64,000 nucleotides of DNA from Biomphalaria glabrata (Eukaryota > Mollusca > Gastropoda > Planorbidae). The translations under genes and the position numbers were made by a program. This document shows positions 54,471-61,039 of the stretch, piece by piece. The stretch covers positions 45,761,838-45,825,837 of the forward strand of contig NC_074712.1 in the NCBI RefSeq assembly GCF_947242115.1, given 5' to 3'. Below the pieces are notes generated by a model, which made no database searches, was not told where the DNA came from, and saw only the letters and a program-made list of their open reading frames with translations. The first letter of the stretch is position 1; every line of letters begins with the position of its first letter.

Positions 54471-57330
54471 ATCTATCTATCTATCTATCTATCTATATCT
54501 GTTATGTAAAACACCTAAGCATGTATATTAATTGAGGATTTTATATTCCTTTTTTTTTATTTATGACAGATATGGTTATTGTTAGTCTAGATCTAATACG
54601 CCAGGAATAACATGACAGATCCAAACTAATTGATACAATTACACCAATATAAGATTTTTTGTTTTTTTAAATATATTTTTATGTTTTTCTTGCTACAGAA
54701 TTGGACTCTTCTGAGATTTGGACATTGACCAATGCTCACAATGCTTTGCGAAGATCTGGAGGCCTGGAGGAGTTGGTAGGTAGACTCTGTGGGGTTTGGT
54801 TCTGTAGACTATGTGGGGTTTGGTTCTGTAGACTATGTGGGGTTTGGTTCTGTAGACTATGTGGGGTTTGGTTCTGTAGACTATGTGGGGTTTGGTTCTG
54901 TAGACTATGTGGGCTTTGGAAGGAATACTAAGTCGATGGTTGGGAGGTTAAAGAAAGTATTAATTTATTGGTAATTACAGTAAATTTAACATTCATTGTT
55001 ACCTGAATTCTCGACATGTATGGTGACATGTATGCACTATGCACAACAGCAATATTTCTGTCCAGGGCTTTTACAAGAGAGGATTTAAGCCTCTCAAGCC
55101 CTCATTCAAATGGAGTTGTTCTATTTCTTTGAAATACTCATTTACGTCTAAGCTCTCTGAGAACAGTGCAAGAAGAGCCGCATCATCAGCGAATTTTGTG
55201 AAGGAGCAAAAAGGACTATCGGATTGAAAATCATTGGTGTACAAAATGAACCACAATGGCGATGTCACAGCCCCCTGGGGCGCCCCTGTGTTAACTATGC
55301 GTTCATTTGATATAACATTGTTTACCCAAACCCTCTGAGATCTCTGGGTCATATATCAGATCAGTATTTCATATTTCAGATCAGTATTTCGTATTTCACA
55401 TCAGTATTTCATATTTCACATCAGTATTTTATATTTCAGACCAGTACTTCATATATCAGATCAGTATTTCATATTTCAGATCAGTATTTCATATTTCAAA
55501 TCAATGATTCATATTTCAGATCAGATTAATACTTATAGTCTAGTTATCCTCGATCTCAGATAAGTCCCACTGATGCAGAAATCATTGATTGGTGTGCGCC
55601 ATGCCGTCTTAGGCTATGGCCTAAGATTTTAAAATTCTACTAACTTCATATTATAGTGTAAGGTATCAGTCCTTTTTACATACAAGAATTCTTTTGATAC
55701 ATCAACAGGTCTGGGATGCTGGTTATCTTTTAAAATGGGCCAAATACATTTTACACTGTACCATCAACTATCCAGGACCAAGGGGGACATACACGAACTT
55801 TCATCGCTTACGTCAGGTAGATGTTTGTTTAGATGTCAGGTAGATGTTTGTTTAGATGTCAAGTAGATGTTTATTTAGATGTCTGGTAGATATTTGTTTA
55901 GATAGGATCATTATGTGGTTAACATTGATTTAAGAGATATTTGTTTCTATCGTAAAGTTTATGTTGAATTGTGTTTACATAAATATCACGTGTCCAGGGA
56001 GAGAGTATTTCAAGTGTGGTGTCCACCTGGTCCAGAGAACGTAGCCTAGACTTCTCACAGATTCGAGCATCCTCCGGCTGCAGGACAAAAAATGACGAGG
56101 GAACATGTAATCATTATCAAAATGTAAGTTTCACCATGGCAGTGGTCTTACTGTCATACCAAGGAGGGGGAAGGTATATCTCGCAGAGTTTCTGACCTTC
56201 AGGATGCTGCGATCTTGTCTAAAACCCTTTTATTCACTTCTGCTATCATCTCGTCTGCTATCATCTCGTCTGCTATCATCTCGTCTGATATCATCTCGTC
56301 TGATATCATCTCGTCTGATATCATCTCGTCTGCTATCGGTTTTAGCTGGTTTAATATAATTTTTAACAGGACTTTGCAGCAATGGCTGCAATGAGGCTAA
56401 TGGTGCGATAGTTTTCATAAACTTATAAATTCTTTTTTTTTTTTTTTTTTTTGGAAGGTGATGAAGAGTGATTGGGTCCAGGGCTAGGGCCATTCTCGTG
56501 ACTGCCAGATGTATTGAGAATCTTAAAAAGTGTGTTTATCATGGTTTCCCCCCCACCCCGTAGAAATTCACCAGGAACGTGTCAACTCCGGCTGATTTTC
56601 CCTTTTTCGGGCTTTCGCCGCTGCTGCTACTTCCGAGCCAAGAATAAGATAATTGTTTAATGTTGGGTACTGCAAAGACTTTTAGTAATTCTGGATCTCT
56701 TGAGATCAGCAGCATTCAGTCCATCTTCTTATCACAACCTTTTCCTCAGTCCAAACAACTTTTGTTCTGTATGCTGTATTGCTGTTATTAAATACTATAT
56801 TACAGGCTACATCATGTATTTTGTCTTAGTGTTAAAGTTTTTGCTACCTGTATTCTGTACACCAGATTCACCAAAAAGCTTGCTATTAGAAAGTTGCCAC
56901 CATGTCTAAAAATGTACACTACTTAATTGACAAATATTTTGTGTGTACAAATTTGTTGCCTAGACATGTATAGACCAATTCAATCTTATGTCCCCAGCTG
57001 ATGAGGGATGACACAGATGCCATGGCCTGCGAAGCCAAGTTCTGCAGCGACAGTCGACATTTGGTTTGCCTCTACGCCGCTAACTCAGTTCGCACCTGGG
57101 AGCAACGATCTTACTTCCCCATCACTCGTGCACCCCGCCCCATCACCCGTGCACCCCGACCCATCACCCGTGCACCTTTCACGCGAGCACCCCGCCCTTT
57201 TACGCCAGCACCATACCTGCGCACTACCAGGTCTTACTTCCGGTTTCAAACACAAAGGGATCGCAGAACTCAGAGCCCAAGGGGGCGGTTAGATACCAAA
57301 ACAGGACCGTCATGGTATCAAAGAACATAG
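33900..57330 (+). CDS. Double CAP-domain secreted protein, nine exons, 450 residues
   Basis: Exons: 33900-34085, 49135-49374, 49948-50069, 50910-51013, 51839-51895, 54699-54775, 55709-55816, 55998-56123, 56998-57330. All have GT-AG borders, phases agree, and the total is 451 codons with the stop. Residues 1-30 are a signal peptide with a hydrophobic core (SVLVIAALTLA). CAP domain 1 spans about 40-183: KHNDLRR at 46-52, WDDTLARKAEQFASSC at 64-79, GYNIA at 92-96, NYAQM at 139-143, and a final VCFYSPW. A Cys-rich hinge (about 199-214) follows the C..CP....C....C pattern. CAP domain 2 spans about 237-368: NAHNALRR, VWDAGYLLKWAKYILHC, CNHYQN and LVCLYAA. The 369-450 tail is rich in T, R, A and P with repeated TRAPRP. 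CAP proteins (CRISP, Ag5, PR-1) are secreted and bind sterols, ions or proteins; the ligand here cannot be inferred. Several canonical cavity residues look substituted. The family call is firm; exon borders rest on reading alone. Confidence 0.83.
34169..34372. mobile_element. hAT-type MITE, 204 bp, in intron 1
   Basis: Ends are CAGCGGTTCTCAACC and GGTTGAGAACCCCTG, an inverted pair with one mismatch. The inner sequence GGCGACCCCTGGTAAATCGT CACACGACCCCC is typical of the widespread TTCTCAACC hAT families. Flanks TACTTAAG and ACTAAAAG resemble each other only partly, so the target duplication is eroded. It lies 83 bp after the exon 1 donor. Confidence 0.75.
34587..36103. repeat. Minisatellite, 32-bp unit, about 47 copies, in intron 1
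   Basis: The unit contains GAGAGATGTTGGAACTAAGA then GAGGAAGACTGY. The + strand is almost all purine apart from short breaks. Variants are TGTGAG/TGCGAG and AACTAAG/AAATAAG/AACTGAG. The opposite strand gives a short Ser/Leu-rich open frame that is not a gene. Confidence 0.96.
36104..36700. other. Intron 1 sequence with an old interspersed repeat remnant
   Basis: At 36550-36665 the words GGGGCCCCAGTACAAGGG and GTTGCCTAGGGCACCTAG resemble the element fragment at 21566. The rest is unrecognised. Confidence 0.35.
36703..36798. repeat. Short tandem repeat, about 19-bp unit, 5 copies
   Basis: GACCTTTGTCTATTTAGAT with changes at the fourth and last positions. Confidence 0.85.
36799..37590. other. 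Unrecognised intron 1 sequence
   Basis: Includes a GT run near 37147 and AGAGGCGTAGCTATGG at 37271, possibly one end of a GGCGTAGC-type element. No gene seen. Confidence 0.3.
37595..37794. repeat. Minisatellite, 40-bp unit, 5 copies
   Basis: The unit contains GTTACAGATGTGGAAGGTAT then GAAAGACGTGTCTCTATGAA. Copies are identical except for one AGTCG/AGACG change. Confidence 0.96.
37858..38243. repeat. Minisatellite, 28-bp unit, about 13 copies, imperfect
   Basis: The unit contains TCGTTCTTTGAGATGTCGTT then CTTCAATA. Variants include GTGGTT for GTCGTT and loss of half-units near the right end. Confidence 0.92.
38306..38388. repeat. Minisatellite, 16-bp unit, 5 copies
   Basis: AGACTTGTAATCCAGA repeated without change. 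Confidence 0.95.
38585..38650 (+). mobile_element. SINE 3' tail fragment
   Basis: GGAAACAGATGATCTTTACA TCATCTGCCCTATAGACCAC then AGGTCTGAAAGGGGAAC is the tail I associate with planorbid SINEs whose body is seen at 31938. Only the tail is present. Confidence 0.6.
38651..39620. other. Unrecognised AT-rich intron 1 sequence
   Basis: Two related stretches (about 38755-38900 and 38950-39090; GATATCAAACAAAA.AAT, GTGTGGGAGAAAT) suggest an old local duplication of about 185 bp. No gene seen. Confidence 0.4.
39621..39884. repeat. Purine-rich low-complexity region
   Basis: A/G-rich with partial repeats of AGAGAAGAGATAG and GTAGAGTGGTAG. The opposite-strand Phe/Leu/Ser-rich open frames are compositional. 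Confidence 0.7.
39885..40225. mobile_element. Decayed nonautonomous DNA transposon, relative of 5081-5305
   Basis: Begins AATGTTTCTCAAACTTTAGG and shares GGAACCTGG, CTAACAATTTTTCCTTGAAA and AACAGTTGATGTACA in order with the copy at 5081. Right end not found. Confidence 0.42.
40226..41354. other. Intron 1 sequence with AGATCT-rich patch and a SINE-like head
   Basis: TAGATCTAGAT words cluster at 40390-40500. GGCTGAGTGGCAAACC... and GAGTTCGAAGC at 40540-40610 look like decayed A and B boxes of a tRNA-derived SINE. The rest is unrecognised. Confidence 0.4.
41355..41700. repeat. Degenerate short repeat, GTGTGGTAAA-like, 10-bp unit
   Basis: GTGTGGTAAAGTGTGGTAGA-type units, strongly variable, with a clean run near 41500-41540. 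A looser GTAGAGTGGT pattern continues to about 41880. Confidence 0.85.
42330..42440 (+). mobile_element. LINE fragment, extreme C-terminal coding end
   Basis: GAAGAGGCTTTGGAAGTCGC translates as EEALEVAYDRSQWS, the final stretch common in LINE proteins (WEEA...A.DR..W). It ends at a stop near 42425 and directly precedes another LINE fragment. Confidence 0.6.
42480..42905 (+). mobile_element. LINE 3' fragment with 112-codon frame
   Basis: The frame 42516-42854 reads RFITNEYSHLTRVTPLV, SLQSKVAIIHKTL, VPYARTNLYKYSLFSIAIRA and WNGLPELARKTSDLAEFKSL. This is the C-terminal tail of CR1/jockey-like reverse-transcriptase proteins after the RT core. It is 5' truncated. Related fragments lie at 27921, 51410 and 61060. 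Confidence 0.75.
42906..44199. other. Unrecognised intron 1 sequence
   Basis: The open frame beginning at 43902 has no motif and its end runs into the hAT element; not called. A TA run occurs at about 44132. Confidence 0.35.
44208..45906. mobile_element. Nonautonomous hAT element, 1.7 kb, with 8-bp target duplication
   Basis: Ends CAGGGGTGGGCAA and TTTGCCCACCTCTG form an inverted pair, flanked by a perfect 8-bp duplication GTCTAGAT (44200-44207, 45907-45914). GGGCCGCAT occurs near both ends. The interior has no transposase frame. The copy at 20600 shares the interior in the same order. A LINE 3' end is inserted at about 44698-44939. Confidence 0.88.
44698..44939 (+). mobile_element. LINE 3' end nested in the hAT element
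   Basis: Translates in pieces to VEIHHRMLTMSFN, KDSVPKALL and WKPLRGSSQK. It fits the C-terminal tail of LINE proteins read across frames, and ends in a GAA run (AGAAGAAGAAGAA). It is absent from the sister hAT copy at 20600, which fixes the order of insertion. Confidence 0.6.
46245..47443. repeat. Minisatellite, 28-bp unit, about 42 copies, in intron 1
   Basis: The unit contains AGATGCAAACAGTGGCTCAG then ATATTGCG. Two biallelic sites (CAAAC/CCAAC and GTGGC/GTAGC) alternate along the array. As 28 is not a multiple of three, each frame cycles through all three readings of the unit, giving overlapping open frames with no genic value. Confidence 0.96.
47585..47860. repeat. (GA)n-rich region
   Basis: GA runs at about 47597-47655 and 47820-47850; a further one at 48018-48036. 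Open frames through them are compositional. Confidence 0.9.
48495..48600 (+). repeat. Interspersed TCTG-containing repeat, copy 3
   Basis: AAAGCTTATATCAACTCACT, then a TCTG run, then GTCCACGTTATTTCTCCCAA ACCCAATCTCAGACC. Same family as 6945 and 20285. Confidence 0.65.
48601..49130. repeat. Minisatellite, 32-bp unit, about 16 copies, running up to exon 2
   Basis: The unit contains CTATCCATGACACACTTCAC then AACTCAGGTCTT. Homogeneous at the left and increasingly diverged to the right; the last degenerate unit (GTCTATCCCTGAAACATTCG) abuts the polypyrimidine tract and the acceptor CTGACAG of CAP exon 2. Confidence 0.92.
49135..49374 (+). CDS. CAP gene exon 2: core of CAP domain 1
   Basis: 80 codons, phase 0, acceptor ctgacag and donor gtaagt. 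It holds GWDDTLARKAEQFASSC, GYNIAI (where family members usually have GEN), WARSRENY and four further cysteines near GSHCGQGCNYAQ. A tandem array runs right up to its acceptor. Confidence 0.87.
49788..49912. repeat. Tandem duplication of about 61 bp in intron 2
   Basis: ACATCATTTCATACATACAT TCGCTCGTATGGACATCTAT occurs twice, with TTTTGTAAG versus TCTCTAAG before it. Confidence 0.93.
49948..50069 (+). CDS. CAP gene exon 3: end of CAP domain 1
   Basis: Acceptor attgtag; reads MIQAESENIGCA, ENCDNR, then LIVCFYSP and the first two bases of the final Trp codon. Donor is gtagat at 50070. The TAG read directly through this point lies in the intron. A short form ending at that TAG would arise only if intron 3 were retained. 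Confidence 0.82.
50070..50909 (+). other. Intron 3 of the double CAP gene
   Basis: No repeat array or element recognised. It begins gtagat and ends with a T-rich tract and ttaccag. Confidence 0.55.
50910..51013 (+). CDS. CAP gene exon 4: cysteine-rich hinge
   Basis: Acceptor ttaccag. The leading G completes the Trp codon, then NAPYQRS...NYCTRCPRDRVCQDNLC. The CxxCP....C....C spacing after a CAP domain is the usual hinge. Donor gtttgt is weaker than its neighbours but is the one that keeps the frame open into exon 5. Confidence 0.75.
51350..51560 (+). mobile_element. LINE 3' fragment in intron 4
   Basis: AGGAGAACCAATGACTTAGC AGAGTTAAAGTCTCTCATAA reads RRTNDLAELKSLI, and TTTTGAAGGAACTTCTGTGT TTTATAAGA matches the 3' end of the fragment at 42480. 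Heavily decayed. Confidence 0.6.
51839..51895 (+). CDS. CAP gene exon 5: linker micro-exon
   Basis: 57 bp, acceptor tttcag, donor gtaag. It reads DKRPLGLSLVRNPVYDLSD in the phase set by exon 4. It has no recognisable motif and links the hinge to the second CAP domain. Confidence rests on phase agreement on both sides. Confidence 0.62.
52342..53998. repeat. Minisatellite, 39-bp unit with a 34-bp short form, about 42 copies, in intron 5
   Basis: The unit contains GCTTCCCCAGACTACCTTGC then TGGATGAGGAGTTAACGGT. A short form lacks CTTCC. A run of at least nine units starting at 52358 recurs in the same variant order at 53391, a period of 1033 bp (GAGGCATT also at 52553 and 53586). Open frames reading (LPQTTLLDEEL)n are by-products. 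Confidence 0.96.
53999..54350. other. Unrecognised intron 5 sequence
   Basis: AT-rich, no element recognised. Confidence 0.35.
54351..54497. repeat. (ATCT)n microsatellite
   Basis: About 36 tetranucleotide copies with single interruptions (TCTG at 54371, AATC near 54470). Confidence 0.97.
54699..54775 (+). CDS. CAP gene exon 6: start of CAP domain 2
   Basis: Acceptor gctacag, donor gtaggt. It reads ELDSSEIWTLTNAHNALRRS and ends GLEEL. NAHNALRR is the second copy of the CAP opening helix, with its His retained. The intron that follows begins at once with a 24-bp array. Confidence 0.8.
54778..54918. repeat. Minisatellite, 24-bp unit, 6 copies, at the exon 6 donor
   Basis: The unit contains TAGACTATGTGGGGTTTGGT TCTG. 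The first unit begins two bases after the exon 6 border, so the donor gtaggtagac merges with the array. Confidence 0.95.
55065..55352 (-). mobile_element. LINE reverse-transcriptase fragment in intron 6
   Basis: The minus-strand frame reads RSQRVWVNNVISNERIVNTG, then GAPQGAVTSPLWFILYTND and FTKFADDAALLALFSE. The FADD box is the RT catalytic motif of non-LTR elements. About 94 codons, truncated at both ends. Confidence 0.85.
55355..55520. repeat. Minisatellite, about 20-bp unit, 8-9 copies
   Basis: CAGATCAGTATTTCATATTT with CACATCAG and CAGACCAG variants. Confidence 0.92.
55709..55816 (+). CDS. CAP gene exon 7: CAP domain 2, helix segment
   Basis: 36 codons, phase 0, VWDAGYLLKWAKYILHC then NYPGPRGTYTNF. 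Homologous to 1425-1532. Its donor CAG/GTAGAT is the first of several near-copies in a 23-bp tandem repeat. Confidence 0.83.
55812..55905. repeat. Minisatellite, 23-bp unit, 4 copies, including the exon 7 donor
   Basis: The unit contains TCAGGTAGATGTTTGTTTAG ATG. The first TCAG is the last codon of exon 7 and the following GTAGAT its donor. The second unit repeats CAG/GTAGAT exactly; the third has AAGTAGAT and the fourth TGGTAGAT. Confidence 0.93.
55998..56123 (+). CDS. CAP gene exon 8: CAP domain 2, HY motif
   Basis: 42 codons, phase 0, donor gtaagt. It begins GESISSVV and ends with SSGCRTKNDEGTCNHYQN, an 18-residue stretch identical to that in the exon at 2264-2389. It includes the HY of the CAP signature. 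Confidence 0.85.
56160..56640 (-). mobile_element. LINE reverse-transcriptase fragment in intron 8, disrupted
   Basis: On the minus strand, pieces such as SAGVDTFLVNFYG, TISLIAAIAAK and a run of KIILN..KPIAD-like codons across frames fit the start of a LINE RT domain. It is frameshifted and contains a long A run (56439-56453 as T) and a 15-bp expansion. Less sure than the fragment at 55065. Confidence 0.5.
56246..56338. repeat. Minisatellite, 15-bp unit, 6 copies, inside the LINE fragment
   Basis: CTATCATCTCGTCTG repeated with CTG/CTGA variants. On the minus strand it multiplies the ATAGCAGACGAGATG segment of the LINE. Confidence 0.93.
56998..57330 (+). CDS. CAP gene exon 9: end of CAP domain 2 and basic Pro-rich tail
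   Basis: 110 codons then TAG. LMRDDTDAMACEAKFC and LVCLYAA finish the domain. The remaining 82 residues are low complexity, with ITRAPRP/FTRAPRP repeats and an Arg/Gln-rich end. Pro and Thr content would suit an O-glycosylated extracellular tail (inference). The tail is about twice as long as in the upstream paralogue and not alignable with it. Confidence 0.84.
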   Translation: MMRDDTDAMACEAKFCSDSRHLVCLYAANSVRTWEQRSYFPITRAPRPITRAPRPITRAPFTRAPRPFTPAPYLRTTRSYFRFQTQRDRRTQSPRGRLDTKTGPSWYQRT

Positions 57331-57525
57331 GTCTCTCAGGTCACACTCAGGTTACTGGAAACTTACAAACTAATGGAGAAGATAGAGGGAAGAAACTCCT
57401 TCTTCTGTTCAACTTAGGATTATTTGGACATTACAGTTTTGATACTTTCCCTTTGTCTCTAGCAAAATGATCCCCAGTTTTTAAAGACCTAAAGTGTAGG
57501 TCTACAAGAAAATTAAATTAAACAT
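57331..57525 (+). terminator. 3' UTR with candidate poly(A) signals of the double CAP gene
   Basis: Two overlapping ATTAAA hexamers occur at 57512-57522, about 185 bp after the stop. The UTR shares a recognisable order of short blocks with the sequence after the stop of the first gene (...TTTGGA.AT..., ...CCCCAG.TT...), so homology extends past the coding region. Confidence 0.4.
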
Positions 57526-60064
57526 TCGTTGAAAATGAAAAAAAAATGTTTTTATACTCTTCGTGTAAGGCAACAGTTTATTTAAAGTAAAAATAGCTAT
57601 TTGTTACCACCACCCACCCCCCCCCCCCAACAACTGCAAAGAATTTAACATTAAAAACTACACCACTTAACGATAGTCAACCTACCAACAACAATGTCCT
57701 AGTTTTAGTTTTGTAAGTAGGTCTATTAACAATTATTATTCAAACTGCAAAAGATACGGTACTGAATATTGAATTTTAAATGTTTTAAACGTTTCCCGCT
57801 TTATTGCTTCAGACATTTTAGGACATCAATATCTTAATGATCTATTCATTTACTAGCATTAGTGTATTACATTCATGTCACTTTCTGCTTCGCATGTACA
57901 AACAAAGATATACATACAACTAAACGCAAAATATAACCATGTAAACTTATTACCAAGAGTCCAAGAGAACTTAACCACCTTCAAATCTACTCCACTACTA
58001 ATAACTATCAACGTGACACACTACCCTCAAACTTCAATGAGTATCTGTCTTGTAGGTATAAAAGACTTTGCCTGATTGGTAGCTAATAATATGTGGCTAC
58101 AGCAGAAGGAGTGGGAGATTGGAGGCTGTGTACATTGGGGAAGTCGACTATGTTAGTCAAGGAGGTGTTGCTTCATGGGGGTTCCATTTCTAATCCCCCA
58201 CGAAAATGTCTAGACCACTGTCCCTCATTCCTAAAGCTGTTAGCACCGAGGATTTGGACAATACTCTTTTTTGTACCTATATATCGGGTCCCTCTGAGAT
58301 GAGCATACATTGCAGTGAGGGTAACTTTAAGAAAAATACAAAGGTTGTTTACAGAAATAATTAAATTAGTTGACAACTAAAAAATAAAAAAGAAAATAAA
58401 AAAGGGATTGGCTGAAAAAATTGCAATTAAAACTGAAATTATGGCCGAAATTTGTGAGATTCTTAACCCTCATTCGTCATATCCCCCCCCCCTTAAAAAT
58501 GATCCGTATGCCTAGATCTATCTGTATCTATTTGTGTTCTATCTTTGTTTCAGTTATCTATCTATGATAAGTCCTATTTGCAAACCCCGTGATTTAAATA
58601 GTGAAAGGTATATTTATATTTTGTTTGTGTGTGTGTGTTTTTTTAATCTGTTGTTTAATTTTCATTATTATTTGGTGCATTATTTTACACTACGTTATTA
58701 TTCACTACGATTTTTTTGTCGGTTAACGATAACTTTTGTTTATGTTTTATGTTTCTGACAAATACTTTAGTAAAGTGCATAGACATTTGAGCCAAGGCCT
58801 AGACCTATATCGCTTTGGCTCAAGATTAGGTCTTAATGCATTAGTAGACAACAATGTCAAGCCTATAGGCACACTATAATACAATATAGTAAAGTCTTAA
58901 CGTTCACTTCAAAAAGCTTTTGTCGCAATTGTAGATAATTACATTCAAAGACATTGATTTGTGTAATAATTAATAAATTGACTATGCATGATGCAGAACT
59001 GGTGTTGTAGTGTAAGCCAAATATTTATATTTAGTGTCAAACCGTACACCAGGTAATCCTTCTGTTTATTTTATATTTAAAAACCTTTCGTCTGACTTTA
59101 TAAATATATTGCTCTTTGACTTAAAAGACAATGCAATCGTCCCGTCTTAAAGGTACATTCTTTGGGCTCCTCCTCTTGGGATTTCCTCTCATGGTTGACT
59201 CAAGACTTAGACTGCAAGGCAGTGGAGGCTAGATAAGGAGGGGTTGGGGGAAGGGTAAACAGCATCAGACGGCGAGATAGGTATCAGAACACTAATATAT
59301 ATATATATTTCTGTCCCTACATTCGTTCGTTTTGTTGACATTATATGTACGTTCTCTACTGCTTATGCAAATATAAATTACTACCCAGTTAAGAAATGTG
59401 TGAGGTCGCCAACAGGTCTTCTCCTCAGTTAATGTCTGAACCACATGAGAAGGCCAGGTGCTGGATTGGGTTGCTAGCGACTAGTTGAGAGTGTAGAGAA
59501 GAGGAACATATCCCCATCGACACTTTTGAAAAGGCTGTGTTTTTATAGCTAGCGCTGCTAGACAAATGTAACTTGCATGAATGTATTGGCTAGCTAGGTA
59601 TAATGTTATTGACTAACTAGGTATAATGCTATTGAAAATCTATGTTTAATGTTGTACTTCAATGATATTACTTGGACCATGTTTAATGTGTGTTTCTGTA
59701 CTCCCCTTGAATTTCTTGTCTTGACCTAAACGTCTATCACATGTTTAAAGTAGTTCAGTATTTTATAAACTAACATGCAAACAAATAAATAGCATTTGTA
59801 CTCGTCTATTTCATGAGTTTAATTATATTTTTTTTTAAATAAGCAACTATTGGTGGTCAATGGTGGTCATGTACTTTTTACTTATTTGGACACTGTACTT
59901 AAAACATGTTCCAAGCTAGCTGCTAGTGAAGTGGACCTCAATGGATGATTTTTTTAAACTAACTATTTACTTTTACTCTGTCTATCTCTATCTCTATCTC
60001 TCATTAAAATAAAAAAAAAAACTAATAAAATGAAACATATCTGTAGATTGTATTGAAACTGCTA
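57526..60064. other. Unrecognised intergenic sequence downstream of the CAP gene
   Basis: Short open frames at 57875, 58093 and 58534 have no motif, splice context or codon pattern I can support. C run at 57617, TA run at 59298. No third CAP exon set was found. Confidence 0.4.
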
Positions 60065-61039
60065 ATGGCACTCAGGGGCGGACTGGCTATATGGGCCGGT
60101 ACCAAATGGGCCGGTCTGGTCGCGACCAAAGAAAAAAACAACTTCAATGCGACAACTCAAAAAAAAAAGTGACAGCAGCAAGACACAAAAGTGTGAACAC
60201 TTTTTTTTGTTTTGTTTTTTTTTTAAATTATTATTACAATTAATTTTCTTCGAAATTAAACAAGAATATCAAAAAAAAAAATACACTATACACTGTACGT
60301 ATTATCATTTGCAAAACGTTAGACTGCACTTTCTGCTATGCACGATAGACATAGACTGCTTTGATGTCTTCGAGGTTGTGTTTGGCCTGATCATTTTGCT
60401 GGTCGGCATGGACCTTTGATGGCGATCCCATTTTTTTTTGCTCCTTCCCTCCCCCGTCTTTTGATGGTTCCATTGTCAGTTAACGGAAAACAGGGATGAG
60501 AGAGGTCAAGTAAGAAAACATTGATATAACGCACCAAAAACAGGCGCTACAATCAGCTCTTTAACAATACTTCATAGAAATTAACTTGAACACATACACA
60601 CAGCCGAGAAATTGCAAACCGCCCAACTTATTCACAGCTCAATATGGGTATTAAGTTCTACTTTCTGCGATTTGAAAGGAATTTTAAGTTTCCTTTTGTT
60701 TATTTTTAAAAACAGATAAAAAAAATACTAGACTTAATGCTTACAAAAAATATTATTTAATATAAAAAAAAAACCTAGATCTAAATAAATTTTTTATACT
60801 ATTATAATTAATGGCCAATTTATGCTTAGTATGAAGTCCTTAATGATGAAAGTTATTACAATAATTACAATAATTTATATAGCGCTGTCACATCCGATAT
60901 TTAATGAAAGGAGATTTAATTTATATTTTAAATAATTGGTCATGGTGTATTCATATATATACAAATCGCGTTTTTTGAGAATGTACTATGACGAAGCAAG
61001 AGCTTTTCACATTAAGTAAGTAACTCTTTAACCGTTCTG

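Noticed and set aside
54332-54535. Open frame of YLSI repeats
   Set aside because: Translation of an ATCT microsatellite.
57875-58758. Short open frames downstream of the CAP gene as a new gene
   Set aside because: No motif, no convincing splice sites and AT-driven composition; an exon search for a third CAP paralogue in this stretch gave nothing.
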